From the NCBI GenBank assembly GCA_046593925.1, contig JBKJQN010000065.1, forward strand, positions 1 to 11,820: a stretch of 11,820 nt of DNA, given 5' to 3'. The position numbers and the translations under genes were made by a program. The stretch is from JAYVYM01 sp046593925. GTDB taxonomy: Bacteria; Actinomycetota; Actinomycetes; Mycobacteriales; SCTD01. Positions 1 to 5,546 of the stretch are shown here, piece after piece; within the stretch, counting starts at the first letter, position 1; every line of letters begins with the position of its first letter. Under the pieces are notes generated by a model. The model was not told where the DNA came from and made no database searches. It saw only the letters and a list, made by a program, of their open reading frames with translations.

Positions 1-40
1 GCCGGCTCAGCCTACGAAGGTTCGAACCCTTCACCCGCCA
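1..40 (+). tRNA. tRNA-Tyr, 3' portion (partial, cut by window start)
   Basis: Only the 3' part is present. The T-arm is complete: stem GAAGG (16-20), loop TTCGAAC, stem CCTTC (28-32). It is followed by the 3' acceptor strand ACCCGCC (33-39) and discriminator A (40). No CCA is encoded. The 15 bases before the T-arm (GCCGGCTCAGCCTAC) read as the end of the anticodon stem plus a long class II variable arm, which limits the choice to Tyr, Leu or Ser. The wording matches the actinobacterial tRNA-Tyr pattern as I remember it. The anticodon lies outside the window, so the identity is inferred. Confidence 0.75.
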
Positions 41-51
41 CGCGACGTCCT

Positions 52-80
52 CGGCCCCTGACCGGCACGGTCAGGGGCCG
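52..80 (+). terminator. Perfect 12-bp hairpin after tRNA-Tyr, probable terminator
   Basis: CGGCCCCTGACC (52-63) and GGTCAGGGGCCG (69-80) are exact reverse complements around a 5-base loop. The hairpin starts 12 bases after the tRNA end. No T-tract follows, which is common for actinobacterial terminators. The stem is symmetric and could act on both strands. Confidence 0.75.
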
Positions 81-125
81 CTGCCGGCCCGCTGGTCCAG
101 CCCCGGGAGGTACCGGCCGGCCGTG

Positions 126-131
126 TAGTCT
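126..131 (+). promoter_or_regulatory. Possible -10 element for the tRNA-Thr/tRNA-Met unit
   Basis: TAGTCT fits the TAnnnT -10 pattern of the main actinobacterial sigma factor. It lies 16 bases before the mature tRNA-Thr and after the preceding hairpin. No convincing -35 hexamer sits 16-19 bases upstream, so the call is weak. Confidence 0.35.
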
Positions 132-146
132 CGCTGACGTCTCGCC

Positions 147-219
147 GCCCCCTTAGCTCAGTCGGCAGAGCGTCTCCATGGTAAGGAGAAGGTCTACGGT
201 TCGATTCCGTAAGGGGGCT
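147..219 (+). tRNA. tRNA-Thr (anticodon GGT)
   Basis: A full cloverleaf can be folded. The acceptor is GCCCCCT (147-153) with AGGGGGC (212-218) and discriminator T. The D-stem is GCTC/GAGC. The anticodon stem is TCTCC/GGAGA around loop ATGGTAA (178-184), with anticodon GGT at 180-182. The T-arm is TACGG-TTCGATT-CCGTA. CCA is not encoded. It decodes ACC and ACU. It is followed by tRNA-Met and rpmG, the arrangement seen in other actinobacteria. Confidence 0.95.
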
Positions 220-227
220 CTGCCTGC

Positions 228-243
228 GGGTCCCCAGGGACCC
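228..243 (+). repeat. Short inverted repeat between tRNA-Thr and tRNA-Met
   Basis: GGGTCCC (228-234) and GGGACCC (237-243) are perfect reverse complements separated by CA. As RNA this would fold as a 6-bp stem with a CCAG tetraloop. It fills most of the spacer between two tRNA genes. It may be a processing determinant or a weak terminator, but its role is unknown. Confidence 0.5.
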
Positions 244-245
244 AC

Positions 246-318
246 GGCGGTGTAGCTCAGCTGGTAGAGCAAGCGGCTCATAATCGCTGTGTCACCGGTT
301 CAAGTCCGGTCACCGCTA
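246..318 (+). tRNA. tRNA-Met (anticodon CAT), probably the elongator type
   Basis: The acceptor is GGCGGTG (246-252) with CACCGCT (311-317), ending in one G-U pair, and discriminator A (318). The D-stem is GCTC/GAGC. The anticodon stem is AGCGG/TCGCT around loop CTCATAA (277-283). The T-arm is ACCGG-TTCAAGT-CCGGT. The anticodon stem lacks the three G-C pairs of initiator tRNA and the first acceptor pair is formed, so it is not tRNA-fMet. A lysidine-modified tRNA-Ile2 also reads CAT in DNA. The Thr-Met-rpmG context favours elongator methionine. Confidence 0.9.
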
Positions 319-338
319 CGCTTTTCCACCCCTCACGC

Positions 339-364
339 GGCCCGCCGGGTACTCTCGGCGGGCC
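339..364 (+). terminator. Hairpin between tRNA-Met and rpmG (terminator or attenuator candidate)
   Basis: GGCCCGCCG (339-347) and CGGCGGGCC (356-364) are a perfect 9-bp inverted repeat with an 8-base loop. It starts 20 bases after tRNA-Met and ends 43 bases before rpmG. A short CTTTT run lies upstream at 321-325, not downstream, so it is not a classical T-tract terminator. I saw no obvious promoter between the hairpin and rpmG, so partial read-through from the tRNA unit is a possible way to express rpmG. Confidence 0.5.
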
Positions 365-407
365 CACCCTCGCGCAGGCCCTCAGCAGGAAGAGCAGGCA
401 CACCCCG

Positions 408-572
408 ATGGCAGCCACCGACGTCCGACCGAAGATCACGATGGCCTGCCAGGTCTGCAAGCACCGCAACTACATCACCAAGAAGAACCGGCGGAACGAC
501 CCCGACCGGATGGACCTGAAGAAGTTCTGCCCGAACTGCCGCCAGCACACCGACCACCGCGAGACGCGCTGA
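408..572 (+). CDS. rpmG: 50S ribosomal protein L33
   Basis: This 54-residue protein is a small basic component of the large ribosomal subunit, located near the E site. Two CxxC pairs (C14/C17 and C41/C44) form the zinc ribbon, so this is the zinc-binding C+ form. Actinobacteria often carry a second, cysteine-free paralogue that replaces it under zinc limitation. The core reads CQVCKHRNYITKKNRRN, followed by KKFCPNC, as expected for L33. The ATG at 408 has an AGGAAGAG purine stretch (387-394) about 13 bases upstream, a rather long spacing. The stop is TGA at 570-572. It sits just downstream of tRNA-Met and 51 bases before hadA, as in Mycobacterium (rpmG2-hadA-hadB). Confidence 0.97.
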   Translation: MAATDVRPKITMACQVCKHRNYITKKNRRNDPDRMDLKKFCPNCRQHTDHRETR

Positions 573-610
573 CCGCTGGGCTACGGTCGCTGCTGGCGAC
601 GGGCCCGATC

Positions 611-616
611 AGGAGG
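611..616 (+). promoter_or_regulatory. Ribosome binding site fixing the GTG start of hadA
   Basis: A perfect AGGAGG lies 7 bases before the GTG at 624. No ATG start is available at this end of the reading frame, so the site decides the start. Confidence 0.85.
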
Positions 617-623
617 TAGCAGC

Positions 624-1088
624 GTGGCGGTCAACCGCGGGTACGTCGGGCGCGAATATCCCGCCTCGAGCACGTACGAGGTCGGCCGGGAGCACATCCG
701 GCGGTTCGCTGAGGCGATCGGTGACCCGCACCCCGCCTACCTGGACCCCGAGGCGGCCAGGGCGCTCGGTCACCCGGACGTGATCGCACCGCCCACGTTC
801 CTGACCGTACTCACCTTCCGGTTTGCCAAGGACGGTCCGGTCGCCGACCCCGGGCTCGGCCTGGACTACTCGCTGGTCGTGCACGGCGAGCAGACCTTCG
901 AGCTGCATCGCCCGGTGGTGGCCGGCGACGTGCTGACCAGCGTGCAGCGCATCGACGACATCCGGGACGCCGGGCGAAACGAGCTGATCACGACCGTCAC
1001 CGAGGTGTCCGCAGCCGACGGGACGCCGGTGGCGACGTTGCGCGGCACGATCGTCAGCCGCGGCACCGCCGCGCCCAAGGGGACATGA
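624..1088 (+). CDS. hadA: HadA-like (3R)-hydroxyacyl-ACP dehydratase subunit, MaoC/hotdog fold
   Basis: This 154-residue single hotdog-fold protein resembles HadA of Mycobacterium tuberculosis (family formerly UPF0336). Characteristic segments are YEVGREHIRRFAEAIGD (18-34), IAPPTF (54-59) and GEQTFELHRPVVAGD (88-102). In the HadAB heterodimer, HadA mainly binds and holds the acyl chain and HadB supplies the catalytic Asp/His. The complex removes water from 3-hydroxyacyl-ACP in type II fatty acid elongation, in the cytoplasm. Like HadA, this protein lacks a full hydratase motif (GDPHPAY at 33-39 has no spaced Asp/His pair of the D-x(4)-H type). The stop TGA (1086-1088) overlaps the next start (ATGA), indicating translational coupling with hadB. 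In lineages without mycolic acids the chain length acted on is unknown. Confidence 0.9.
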   Translation: MAVNRGYVGREYPASSTYEVGREHIRRFAEAIGDPHPAYLDPEAARALGHPDVIAPPTFLTVLTFRFAKDGPVADPGLGLDYSLVVHGEQTFELHRPVVAGDVLTSVQRIDDIRDAGRNELITTVTEVSAADGTPVATLRGTIVSRGTAAPKGT

Positions 1089-1528
1089 ACATGCTGTCGT
1101 ACGACGACGTCGAGGTCGGCGCCGCACTGCCGGCCCAGACCTTTCTCCTGCAGCGACTGGACCTGGTGCGCTACGCCGGCGCCAGCGGCGACACCAACAT
1201 CATCCACTGGAACCACCGCGTCGCCACGGCCGTCGGGCTGCCCGACGTCATCGCCCACGGCATGCTCACGATGGCCGTCGCCGGTCGGGTCGTCACCGAC
1301 TGGACCGGCGACCCCGGGGCCATCGAATCCTACCGGGTCCGATTCAGCCGCCCTGTCGTCGTGCCTGACGACGACACCGGCGCCGAGCTGGTGGTGTCCG
1401 GGACGGTCGAGGACAAGCTCGGGGAGGGCCGGGTAGCCCTCTCGCTGACCGCAACCGTCGGCGACAGCAAGGTGCTGGCGGGTGCCCGCGCCGTCGTGCG
1501 CCTGGGCGGCCCCGGGCACCAGCGCTGA
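1085..1528 (+). CDS. hadB: HadB-like (3R)-hydroxyacyl-ACP dehydratase, catalytic subunit
   Basis: This 147-residue MaoC-like hotdog protein closely resembles M. tuberculosis HadB. The hydratase motif is YAGASGDTNIIHW (30-42), placing the catalytic pair at D36 and H41, the same numbers as in mycobacterial HadB. Other conserved pieces are AHGMLTMAVAG (57-67) and GDPGAIESYRVRFSRPV (75-91). It catalyses dehydration of 3-hydroxyacyl-ACP to trans-2-enoyl-ACP in type II fatty acid synthesis, with HadA as partner. The usual Pro after Asn in the motif (GDxNPIH) is Ile here. The start ATG at 1085 overlaps the hadA stop by 4 bases. A second ATG at 1091 is a possible alternative. The TGA stop is 2 bases before the next gene. 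No hadC follows, unlike in mycobacteria. Confidence 0.93.
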   Translation: MNMLSYDDVEVGAALPAQTFLLQRLDLVRYAGASGDTNIIHWNHRVATAVGLPDVIAHGMLTMAVAGRVVTDWTGDPGAIESYRVRFSRPVVVPDDDTGAELVVSGTVEDKLGEGRVALSLTATVGDSKVLAGARAVVRLGGPGHQR

Positions 1529-1530
1529 CC

Positions 1531-3045
1531 GTGGCCACCCTCGGGCAGCGGGCCGAGCAGGTCCTGGAGCGGATCGGCGACGTCCCCAGCATCTTCTTCG
1601 AGGGCAGCTGGCACAGCTCTGGCGACCTCGCGTCGCGGGGCCGCCGCGCCGCTGCGGGCTTCCGGGCCCTGGGGGTCCGACCGGATGACCGCGTCGTGGT
1701 GATGATGGCCAACTGCCCGGAGGTCGGTGTCGCCTATGCCGCGCTGTGGCGGGCCGGTGCGGTGCCGACCCCCGTGCTGTTCCTGCTGTCCCTGGACGAG
1801 CTGCGGCACGTCGTCGACGACTCCGGCGCGGTTGCGGTTGTCACCACCCCGGAGTTCCTCGCCACCTGTCGGGCGGCCGCTCCCGGGCTGCCCCTCGTCG
1901 TCGTCGCCCCCGACCCCGCAGCCGATCCGGCTGGTGTGACGTCGTGGGCGCAGCTCGAGGCCGGCCCCGAGATGGGCCTGGTCGACCGCCACGACGATGA
2001 CCTCGCGGCCCTGCTCTACACCGGCGGCACGACCGGCCGCTCCAAGGGCGTGGCCCTGACGCACGCTGGCCTGGACGCCGCCGGGGCTGCCGGCTACGCC
2101 GCGGGCCACCTGCCCGGGCGCACCCGCAGCCTGCTGCCGCTCCCGCTCGCCCATGCGTACGGCCTGCTGGTCGCCGTCACCGGCCTGCACGCGGTCGAGC
2201 CGTCCTCGAGCGTGCTGATGCGGTGGTTCGACCCGGCCGGGTTCCTGCGATTGGCGCAGGAGCACCGCGTGCAGACCAGCGCCCTCGTCCCTTCGATGAT
2301 CGGGATGCTGCTGACCCAGCCGCTTGAGGAGTTCGACCTGTCCAACCTGGCGCGGGTCAGCAGCGGTGGTGCGCCGCTGGCCGTCGACGTGGCCCGCGAG
2401 CTCGAGCGGCGGGTCCCGTCGGTGCAGGTCGCCGAAGGCTACGGCTGCACCGAGAGCAGCGCGCTGATCAGTGCGCAGCCACCCACCGAGCGCCGACTCG
2501 GCACCGTGGGCAGGCCGGTCACGGGCGTCGAGGTACGCATCGAGGGCCCCAACGGTGAGGTCCTCGCCCCAGGCGTTGACGGCGAGATCTGCGTACGCGG
2601 CCCGGTGCTGATGCGCGGCTACTGGAACAGCTCCGAGGCGACGGCAGAGACCGTGCGTGGGGGCTGGCTGCACACCGGCGACGTCGGGCATCTCGATGCC
2701 GACGGCTACCTCTCGGTCGTGGACCGGCTCAAGGACCTGATCATCCGCAACGGCTTCAACGTCTACCCGCGAGATGTCGAGGACGTGCTCCTCGCCCACC
2801 CCGACGTCAGCGCCGCCGCTGTCGTCGGCCGCCCGGACCCGCGGGTCGGCGAGGAGGTCGTGGCGTTCGTGTCGCTGCGTCCGGGCAGCACCTGCACCCC
2901 GGAGGCGCTCGTCGCCCACGCGCGCGAGCATCTGTCGGCCGCCAAGTACCCGCGCGAGGTGCGGATCGTCGACGCCGTACCGCTGACCAGCGTCCTCAAG
3001 ACCGACCGCAAGGCGCTGCGCACCCTGCTCAGGGAGACGGTGTGA
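1531..3045 (+). CDS. AMP-binding acyl-CoA/acyl-acid ligase
   Basis: This 504-residue adenylate-forming enzyme (ANL superfamily) has the normal length for stand-alone acyl-CoA synthetases. Motifs occur in order: ATP-binding loop YTGGTTGRSKG (163-173), GYGCTES (303-309), HTGDVG (381-386), the hinge region VDRLKDLIIRNGFNVYP (397-413), and a C-terminal lysine motif around K490 (PLTSVLKTDRKALR, 484-497). It is expected to activate a carboxylic acid with ATP to an acyl-adenylate and transfer it to CoA or another thiol. The substrate cannot be read from the sequence. The GTG at 1531 lies 2 bases after the hadB stop, so translation is probably coupled, and the TGA overlaps the next start (GTGA). The residue before the catalytic Lys is Leu rather than the usual Gly. 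The company of hadAB suggests fatty or other acyl substrates (inference). Confidence 0.9.
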   Translation: MATLGQRAEQVLERIGDVPSIFFEGSWHSSGDLASRGRRAAAGFRALGVRPDDRVVVMMANCPEVGVAYAALWRAGAVPTPVLFLLSLDELRHVVDDSGAVAVVTTPEFLATCRAAAPGLPLVVVAPDPAADPAGVTSWAQLEAGPEMGLVDRHDDDLAALLYTGGTTGRSKGVALTHAGLDAAGAAGYAAGHLPGRTRSLLPLPLAHAYGLLVAVTGLHAVEPSSSVLMRWFDPAGFLRLAQEHRVQTSALVPSMIGMLLTQPLEEFDLSNLARVSSGGAPLAVDVARELERRVPSVQVAEGYGCTESSALISAQPPTERRLGTVGRPVTGVEVRIEGPNGEVLAPGVDGEICVRGPVLMRGYWNSSEATAETVRGGWLHTGDVGHLDADGYLSVVDRLKDLIIRNGFNVYPRDVEDVLLAHPDVSAAAVVGRPDPRVGEEVVAFVSLRPGSTCTPEALVAHAREHLSAAKYPREVRIVDAVPLTSVLKTDRKALRTLLRETV

Positions 3046-3956
3046 GCCGCCCGCCGGCGCAGGTGCTGGCACTGTCCGAGCAGCGTTCGCAGGCCCGGGC
3101 CGCGAAGGACTTCGCCGAGAGCGACCGACTGCGCGACGCCATCGCCGACGCCGGCTGGGTGGTCCGCGACGGCCCGGACGGCCCGGTGCTCGCCGAGCGA
3201 CCGCCGTACGACGTGCTGGGCGCCGTGCGTGATCTGCCCGACCGCAGCGCCGAGCCCGATAGCCGTCGGTGCACCGTCGGCGTGCTCGTCGAGGGCTGGG
3301 CCGACGACCTGCGCACCTGCGTGGCGGCCCTGGTCCAGCACGCACCCGACGACGTCGTCGTGGTGCTGCTCGACAACGGCAGCGACGCGGGCCAGACCGT
3401 GCATGAGCTCGCCCAGGCGCACCCCGGTCGGGTCCAGGAGCTGCACGTCGAGCGGGCCGCCGGCTGGTCGGAGGCCAGGTCGGCGCTGCTGCTCGCCGAC
3501 ACCGCCACCGTGCACGTGCTCCTTGACCCCAGCACCGTCCTGGAGGGGGACGCGCTCGGGCCCGTGCTGTCCTGCTTCGACGACCCGGGGGTGGTGGGGG
3601 CGGGCTGGCGCGGCGTCGCCGTGCAGGACGGCTGGACGAGCTTCGCCGAGGCCGGCCCGGGCGAGGTCGAGGCTCTGCTGGGCTATCTGTTCGCGGTCCG
3701 CCGGGCCGCCGCGCTGCGCGTGCCGCTGCCACCGAAGGCCCGCTTCTACCGCAACGCCGACCTGGAGTGGTCGTTCCTGCTACGCGAGGCCGGCGGCCGC
3801 CTGGTGGTGCCCGAGGGCGAGCTGCCGGTACGCCAGGACCGCCACCGCGGTTACCACGACAGCGACCCGGCGTACCGGGAGAAGGAGTCCAAGAAGACCT
3901 ACGACCGGTTCCTGCAGCGCTTCCGCGCCCGCGAGGACCTGCGGCTGCCACGCTGA
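3042..3956 (+). CDS. Glycosyltransferase family 2-like protein with an N-terminal CysRS C-terminal-like segment
   Basis: This 304-residue protein has two parts. Residues about 7-50 (SEQRSQARAAKDFAESDRLR, then GWVVRDGPDGPVL) resemble the last ~45 residues of cysteinyl-tRNA synthetase (R..AR.AKD.A..D..RD.....G....DGP.G). Residues about 77-270 look like a GT2 glycosyltransferase: a hydrophobic strand, VVVLLDNGSD (106-115), AAGWSEARS (139-147), VHVLLDPST (157-165) in the DxD position, and an acidic NADLEWSF (238-245) followed by RQDRHRGYH (264-272). No membrane segment or signal peptide is seen, so it is probably cytoplasmic. The donor, the acceptor and even catalytic activity are unproven, because the DxD-like site reads D-P-S. 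The start GTG at 3042 overlaps the ligase stop (GTGA). It ends 9 bases before the convergent aspC. Confidence 0.75.
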   Translation: MSRPPAQVLALSEQRSQARAAKDFAESDRLRDAIADAGWVVRDGPDGPVLAERPPYDVLGAVRDLPDRSAEPDSRRCTVGVLVEGWADDLRTCVAALVQHAPDDVVVVLLDNGSDAGQTVHELAQAHPGRVQELHVERAAGWSEARSALLLADTATVHVLLDPSTVLEGDALGPVLSCFDDPGVVGAGWRGVAVQDGWTSFAEAGPGEVEALLGYLFAVRRAAALRVPLPPKARFYRNADLEWSFLLREAGGRLVVPEGELPVRQDRHRGYHDSDPAYREKESKKTYDRFLQRFRAREDLRLPR

Positions 3957-3965
3957 TAACGCGGC

Positions 3966-5210
3966 TCAGCGGGCCTCGGACAGCAGGTCGGCGAGCCGCT
4001 GGACGCCTTTCACGAGGTCGTCGTCGCCGAGCGCGTACGACAGTCGGAAGTAGCCCGGGGTGCCGAACGCCTCGCCGGGGACGACGGCGACCCCGACCTC
4101 GTCGAGCACCAGCTCGGCGAGCTCGGCGGAGGTCTGTGGAGTGCGCCCGCGGATCGTCCGGCCGAGCACCCCCTTGACCGACGGGTAGCAGTAAAAAGCC
4201 CCCTCGGGCGTCGGGCAGGCCACCCCGGGGATGGCGTCGAGCATGGCGACCATGGTCGTGCGGCGTCGGTCGAAGGCCGCGCGCATCTGCGCGACCGCCG
4301 AGAGGTCGCCGGTGAGCGCCTCGACGGCCGCGACCTGCGCCACGTTGCTGACGTTGCTGGTGGCGTGCGACTGCAGGTTGGTCGCGGCCTTGACGACGTC
4401 GACCGGGCCGATCAGCCAGCCGACCCGCCAGCCGGTCATCGCGTACGTCTTGGCGACCCCGTTGATCACGACGCAGGTGTCGGCGAGGCCGGGCACCACC
4501 ACCGGCATCGAGACGTGCTCGGCGCCGCCGTAGACCAGGTGCTCGTAGATCTCGTCGGCGACCACCCAGATCCCGTGCTCGAGCGCCCACCCGCCGATGG
4601 CGCGGACCTCGTCGGGCGAGGCGACCGCGCCGGTCGGGTTGGAGGGGGAGCACCACAGCAGGACTTTCGTACGCGCGGTACGGGCCGCCTCGAGCTGGTC
4701 GACGCTGACCCGGTAGCCCTGGTCCTCGCTGGTCATGATTTCGACCGGGACCCCGCCGGCGAGCTTGACCGCCTCCGGGTACGTCGTCCAGTACGGGGCG
4801 GGCAGCAGCACCTCGTCACCGGGGTCGAGCAGCGTCGCGAACGCCTCGTAGACCGCCTGCTTGCCGCCGTTGGTGACCAGGACCTGCGCGGGCGTCACCT
4901 GGTAGCCACTGTCGCGTCGGGTCTTCGCCACGATCGCGGCCTTGAGCTCGGGTAGGCCGCCGGCCGGCGTGTAGTGGTGGTTGCGCGGGTCCCCGCAGGC
5001 CGCCGCCGCGGCCGCGACGATGCGCGCCGGTGTCGGAAAGTCGGGTTCCCCGGCGCCGAATCCCACGACGTCCTCACCGGCGGCCTTCTTCGCCTTGGCC
5101 TTCGCGTCGACGGCGAGGGTGGCCGACTCGGCGATGGCCGCGATGCGGGCGGATATCCGCGGTCCCGCGGGAGTGCGCCCCGGAGAGGTCGGCTGCGTCG
5201 AGGTCGTCAT
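3966..5210 (-). CDS. aspC: Aspartate aminotransferase-type class I PLP aminotransferase
   Basis: This 414-residue fold-type I aminotransferase is close to bacterial aspartate transaminases of the Ib subgroup. The PLP-binding lysine is K254 in VAKTYAMTGWRVGW (252-265). Also visible are GAGEPDFPTP (52-61), W141, SNPTG (190-194, N191), D219/Y222 in VADEIYEHLVYGG (217-229), and R389 in FRLSYALGDDD (388-398), the carboxylate-binding arginine. It is expected to interconvert aspartate plus 2-oxoglutarate with oxaloacetate plus glutamate. Related enzymes also take prephenate or other amino acids, so specificity is not certain. The ATG at 5210 was chosen because GGGAG lies 9 bases upstream. The open frame runs further up to a GTG at 5306, but the extra 32 residues look non-coding. 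A four-codon frame (ATG GCG TCA TGA) overlaps the start codon and is probably chance. Confidence 0.92.
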   Translation of the reverse strand: MTTSTQPTSPGRTPAGPRISARIAAIAESATLAVDAKAKAKKAAGEDVVGFGAGEPDFPTPARIVAAAAAACGDPRNHHYTPAGGLPELKAAIVAKTRRDSGYQVTPAQVLVTNGGKQAVYEAFATLLDPGDEVLLPAPYWTTYPEAVKLAGGVPVEIMTSEDQGYRVSVDQLEAARTARTKVLLWCSPSNPTGAVASPDEVRAIGGWALEHGIWVVADEIYEHLVYGGAEHVSMPVVVPGLADTCVVINGVAKTYAMTGWRVGWLIGPVDVVKAATNLQSHATSNVSNVAQVAAVEALTGDLSAVAQMRAAFDRRRTTMVAMLDAIPGVACPTPEGAFYCYPSVKGVLGRTIRGRTPQTSAELAELVLDEVGVAVVPGEAFGTPGYFRLSYALGDDDLVKGVQRLADLLSEAR

Positions 5211-5266
5211 GACGCCATGCTCCCAGCCCCGCGGCCGGCCGTCACCAGGGGCAGGCGAGGTTGGCA

Positions 5267-5287
5267 ACCGTCGGTCCGTGACCGTCG
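5267..5287. repeat. Direct repeat ACCGTCG x2 at the aspC/tRNA-Trp divergent region
   Basis: ACCGTCG occurs at 5267-5273 and 5281-5287, a 14-base period. The second copy overlaps the proposed -35 of the tRNA-Trp promoter. It could be a regulator half-site pair, but two 7-mers this close may also arise by chance in GC-rich DNA. Confidence 0.3.
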
Positions 5288-5307
5288 ACCCGCCCACGCC
5301 GTACACT
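5278..5307 (+). promoter_or_regulatory. Probable promoter of the tRNA-Trp/secE/nusG transcript
   Basis: GTGACC (5278-5283) and TACACT (5302-5307) are separated by 18 bases and match the TTGACN / TAnnnT pattern well. A start near 5314 would give a 5' flank of about 70 bases before mature tRNA-Trp. It lies in the gap between divergent aspC and tRNA-Trp, where a promoter is required. Confidence 0.55.
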
Positions 5308-5338
5308 CCATGATCTGGGGGCCGACGCCTCTGCCCAG

Positions 5339-5352
5339 GCGCGCGCGCGCGC
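5339..5352. repeat. (GC)7 alternating tract
   Basis: Fourteen bases of strictly alternating G and C lie in the 5' flank of tRNA-Trp. Such tracts can adopt Z-form DNA under negative supercoiling and are prone to slippage. No function is implied by sequence alone. Confidence 0.6.
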
Positions 5353-5382
5353 CGACGCAGTGGGCACCGGCCGGGCCCCTGG

Positions 5383-5456
5383 AGGGGTGTAGCTCAGTTG
5401 GCCAGAGCGCCGGTCTCCAAAACCGGATGTCGCAGGTTCGACTCCTGCCACCCCTG
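5383..5456 (+). tRNA. tRNA-Trp (anticodon CCA)
   Basis: The cloverleaf is complete. The acceptor AGGGGTG (5383-5389) pairs perfectly with CACCCCT (5449-5455), and the discriminator is G. The D-stem is GCTC/GAGC. The anticodon stem CCGGT/ACCGG encloses loop CTCCAAA, with CCA at 5417-5419. The T-arm is GCAGG-TTCGACT-CCTGC. The 3' CCA is not encoded. It precedes secE, the usual actinobacterial arrangement, and is probably transcribed with it. Confidence 0.96.
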
Positions 5457-5546
5457 CACGGCGAAGGCACGACCAGGACGACCCGCTCCGGTTCCGGTGG
5501 CGGCAAGGCAGGTCCGGAGACCCCGGCTGACGGAGCGAGGGCACCA

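Noticed and set aside
1330..4656. Very long minus-strand open frame (over 1,100 codons) opposite hadB, the ligase, the GT gene and part of aspC
   Set aside because: It is antisense to three well-supported genes and in a shifted frame against a fourth. Its product is Arg/Gly/Pro/Ala-rich with no recognisable domain. Such frames are expected from third-position G/C bias.
5207..5217. Four-codon upstream frame (ATG GCG TCA TGA) on the minus strand overlapping the aspC start
   Set aside because: It could act as a coupling minigene, but nothing beyond the overlap supports this. Probably chance.
5211..5306. 32-residue N-terminal extension of aspC starting at GTG 5306
   Set aside because: The extension has no aminotransferase similarity, would overlap the probable tRNA-Trp promoter, and a well-placed GGGAG precedes ATG 5210.
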